DNA of 64,000 bases from Curtobacterium sp. MCLR17_036. Lineage in GTDB: Bacteria > Actinomycetota > Actinomycetes > Actinomycetales > Microbacteriaceae. The notes below the pieces were generated by a model. It saw only the letters and a list, made by a program, of their open reading frames with translations, searched no databases and was not told where the DNA came from. The stretch is from positions 1,364,001 to 1,428,000 of the forward strand of contig NZ_CP126269.1 in NCBI RefSeq assembly GCF_003234445.2. The letters run 5' to 3'. Position 1 is the first letter of the stretch; every line of letters starts with the position of its first letter. The position numbers and the translations under genes were made by a program. Below are positions 63,439 through 64,000 of this stretch, piece by piece.

Positions 63439-64000
63439 TCAGGACGCCGGCGCGGTGTCCGGCACGGTCTCGCCCGTCAGCCCCTCGACGATGGCCTTGG
63501 CGTCGGGCCAGGACTTCGCGTAGTGGTCCGGGTCGGAGTTGACCTGCACGGCGTGCGCCATCTGCGTCGGGGTCATCGTCTTCCAGCCCGGCACCTTCAC
63601 GAGCTTCGCGTAGAACATCGACGCCGCGGTGTACGGGTCCATCCGCTGCTCGTACGTGCCCCACGCGCCGTTGTCGCGCTGCTGGAACAGGCCGCGGCTG
63701 TCCGGCCCCGCCGCGTCGCCGTGGTCGAGGTTGACCAGGCTCGACTCACCGATCGCGGTCATCACGCCGACGGCCTGCGTGTGCGGCCCGATGCCGAGCG
63801 TCCGCGCCGCCTGGATCACCGCGGCGGCGTTGACGAGCCGGTCCTGGCAGAAGCCCGCGATGGGACCGGCCGGCACGACGAGCCCGCCGACCGTCTTCGA
63901 TGCCACCTGGGGGCAGGCCGGCTTCGACTCGGCGGCGCTCGACCCGGCGATCCCGGCGATCGAGTGGACCGCGATCACCACGAGCACGACCACGCCGATG
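63439..64000 (-). CDS. Secreted lysozyme/transglycosylase-like protein (N-terminus outside window)
   Basis: At least 187 codons; the gene continues beyond the window end. A hydrophobic signal or anchor (VVLVVIAVHSIAGIAG) is visible. The domain has IQAARTLGIGPHTQAVGVMTAIGESSLVNLDHGDAAGPDSRGLFQQRDNGAWGTYEQRMDPYTAASMFYAKL, where the Glu in AIGESSL and the GLFQQR motif fit SLT/lysozyme-like muramidase folds of actinobacteria. It would act on peptidoglycan outside the cell. The upstream part is not seen, so the full architecture is unknown. Confidence 0.72.
   Translation of the reverse strand, partial: IGVVVLVVIAVHSIAGIAGSSAAESKPACPQVASKTVGGLVVPAGPIAGFCQDRLVNAAAVIQAARTLGIGPHTQAVGVMTAIGESSLVNLDHGDAAGPDSRGLFQQRDNGAWGTYEQRMDPYTAASMFYAKLVKVPGWKTMTPTQMAHAVQVNSDPDHYAKSWPDAKAIVEGLTGETVPDTAPAS

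Overview
This is a 64 kb piece of a high-GC actinobacterial chromosome. The 16S and 23S genes (with the extra actinobacterial helix near 20.45-20.55 kb), the absence of a tRNA in the 16S-23S spacer, and the many start codons lying 6-7 nt after a TANNNT -10 element (leaderless mRNAs) all fit Micrococcales. From memory of 16S signatures I would place it in Microbacteriaceae, close to Curtobacterium; I could not run a search to confirm this.

Layout. 1-16.4 kb: ordinary chromosome built largely of regulator/target pairs. These are an ArsR-type regulator with an MFS exporter, a PadR regulator with a membrane protein, a GntR/YtrA regulator with a DUF1648 protein, an ABC exporter pair, a soluble Ser/Thr kinase fused to a GAF domain, a TPR protein, a DUF6807 protein, an NlpC/P60 hydrolase and rlmN. 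16.5-22.4 kb: a complete rRNA operon (promoter, antitermination-like boxes, processing stems, 16S-23S-5S, terminator). 22.4-30.1 kb: a membrane protein, a divergent SDR/AraC pair, an operon for an ABC exporter with a two-component system, a 46-bp hairpin repeat, and a quinone-oxidoreductase-type enzyme.

30.1-40.2 kb: an accessory (defence) island of mixed, partly lower GC. It carries a membrane-type GTPase (DUF697) divergent from McrB-McrC, an MmeI-like fused restriction-methyltransferase, tandem lipoproteins with two decayed extra copies, and a Vsr mismatch endonuclease. 40.2-42 kb: a degenerate-Nudix NrtR-type regulator divergent from an ADP-ribosylglycohydrolase, with two almost identical operators between them; this is the neatest regulatory circuit in the window. 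42-46.8 kb: tandem membrane paralogues, a DUF1653 gene read from a bidirectional promoter, and a four-gene cassette (lipoprotein, ESAT-6-like small helical protein, alpha/beta hydrolase, paralogous lipoprotein). 46.8-50.3 kb: a TM0106-type nuclease-helicase.

50.3-53.3 kb: a patch of gene remnants, in which one small membrane protein gene has two truncated copies and two further copies of the 46-bp hairpin lie in the spacers. 53.3-64 kb: GPP34 protein, SDR, secreted HNH nuclease, SNF2 helicase with an internal 21-bp repeat, amino-acid permease, DUF427, small membrane proteins including DoxX, and a lysozyme-like secreted protein cut by the window end.

No CRISPR array, tRNA, transposase or integrase was seen.
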